Below, in pieces: positions 63,293 through 64,000 of a stretch of 64,000 bases of DNA. This stretch comes from Piezodorus guildinii (taxonomy: Eukaryota; Arthropoda; Insecta; Hemiptera; Pentatomidae). Below the pieces are notes generated by a model. The model was not told the DNA's origin, did no database searches, and worked only from the letters and a program-made list of their open reading frames with translations. Within the stretch, counting starts at the first letter, position 1. Each line of letters begins with the position of its first letter. The position numbers were made by a program, and so were the translations under genes. The DNA lies in the NCBI GenBank assembly GCA_023052935.1, contig CM041294.1, forward strand, positions 85,297,474-85,361,473, given 5' to 3'.

Positions 63293-64000
63293 ATCTATAC
63301 ATATAAAAAAGTCGTGTCACAATGTTTGTTCGCGATAAAGTCTGAAATTACTGAACTGATTTTGATCATACTTCGTAAGTATCTGTTATTTGGTCTAACT
63401 TAAATGATAGGATAGTTTTTATTACTATTCTAAATGGTTGAAAAAATATTTTTCTAAAACGTAAAACAAAATTTGTTTAACTGTGGCAACACTGGTTCCC
63501 AGTAAAACCTTCCCATATCTTCACTTATGTGATTATTAATTCAAATATAAGTGTGTGTTGATTGTTTCTATGCGTTCTTATTTATAAAATATACATTCAC
63601 ATTATAGTTTCCACTTATAATTAAATACGTATTAGATGGCGACGAGGATGGGATAAAATATACATTCACATTATAGTTTCCATTTATAATAAAATAATTT
63701 TAATATACGTTTCCATAAAACTTTAATAGTACTCATTTAAATGATTTGGAATGAGTTATGAGCTGCAAAGGAGCTATGATGATATACAACGGTTATGTTT
63801 AAAAGATAAAACGATGTTAATGAATAATTTGGATGTGGCTACTTGGTGATGATATGTAATTGTAACATTGAGTAAATAAAATTGATATCTGACATGAAAT
63901 AATATTCTTTAATTTATCATAAACAGAGTAGTTCATTGCTATTCACCTGTATTTCTTTTATATAACCTCATTCAACATAGTCCCTATCAACATCTTTTGT
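63293..64000. other. Possible Helitron-like 5' end, then unrecognised DNA
   Basis: TATACATATAAAAAAGTCGT then TTTGTTCGCGATAAAGTC resembles the opening of common insect non-autonomous Helitrons. A short direct repeat (TACATTCACATTATAGTTTC) occurs at about 63591 and 63660. No gene is seen. Confidence 0.4.

Noticed and set aside
1..64000. CRISPR arrays, operons or phage-like clusters
   Set aside because: No evenly spaced short identical repeats with unique spacers, and the split, spliced gene structure is eukaryotic.

Overview
The window is AT-rich, intron-rich animal DNA, almost certainly from an insect or another arthropod. The order is not shown by the sequence. Its one clear host gene is on the + strand: Ir25a, the ionotropic-receptor co-receptor. 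I assembled it from 17 coding exons between 8084 and 47729. All 16 introns are GT-AG, every junction keeps the reading frame, and the total is 2796 nt (931 residues plus stop). It has a signal peptide, an iGluR-type amino-terminal domain, a split ligand-binding domain, three membrane segments, a pore loop and the SYTANLAAF gating motif. Intron 1 is about 19 kb; the remaining exons lie in about 20 kb.

Almost everything else is transposable-element DNA, much of it nested. I recognise:
- CR1/Daphne-like LINE fragments whose 3' ends share a GGGAC..GTCCC hairpin.
- Jockey-type LINE 3' ends, and a third LINE type (RTE-like).
- At least three tRNA-derived SINE families.
- A solo LTR with a 4-bp target duplication.
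- An internally deleted mariner with both ends and TA duplications.
- Two hAT-type elements with 8-bp duplications.
- A Helitron-like repeat.
- Long foldback elements carrying a hammerhead-ribozyme-like core.
- One very abundant non-coding family (called family G here), with hairpin ends and roughly 18 copies or pieces.

Region by region: 1-8075 is stacked repeats, with a solo LTR ending about 1 kb before the first Ir25a coding exon. 8076-47841 is Ir25a with repeat-filled introns. 47890-49510 is a large inverted repeat just past the Ir25a poly(A) signal. 50171-57321 is nested repeats. 57470-61700 is very AT-rich with a tandem repeat of about 450 bp, and 59790-59859 could be the first exon of a neighbouring gene. 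61700-64000 is SINE and repeat remnants.

I see no CRISPR, no operon, no true tRNA or rRNA gene and no new multi-gene system. The most unusual items are the hammerhead-like foldbacks, family G and the conserved LINE 3' hairpin. All calls come from reading the sequence; no database search was run.
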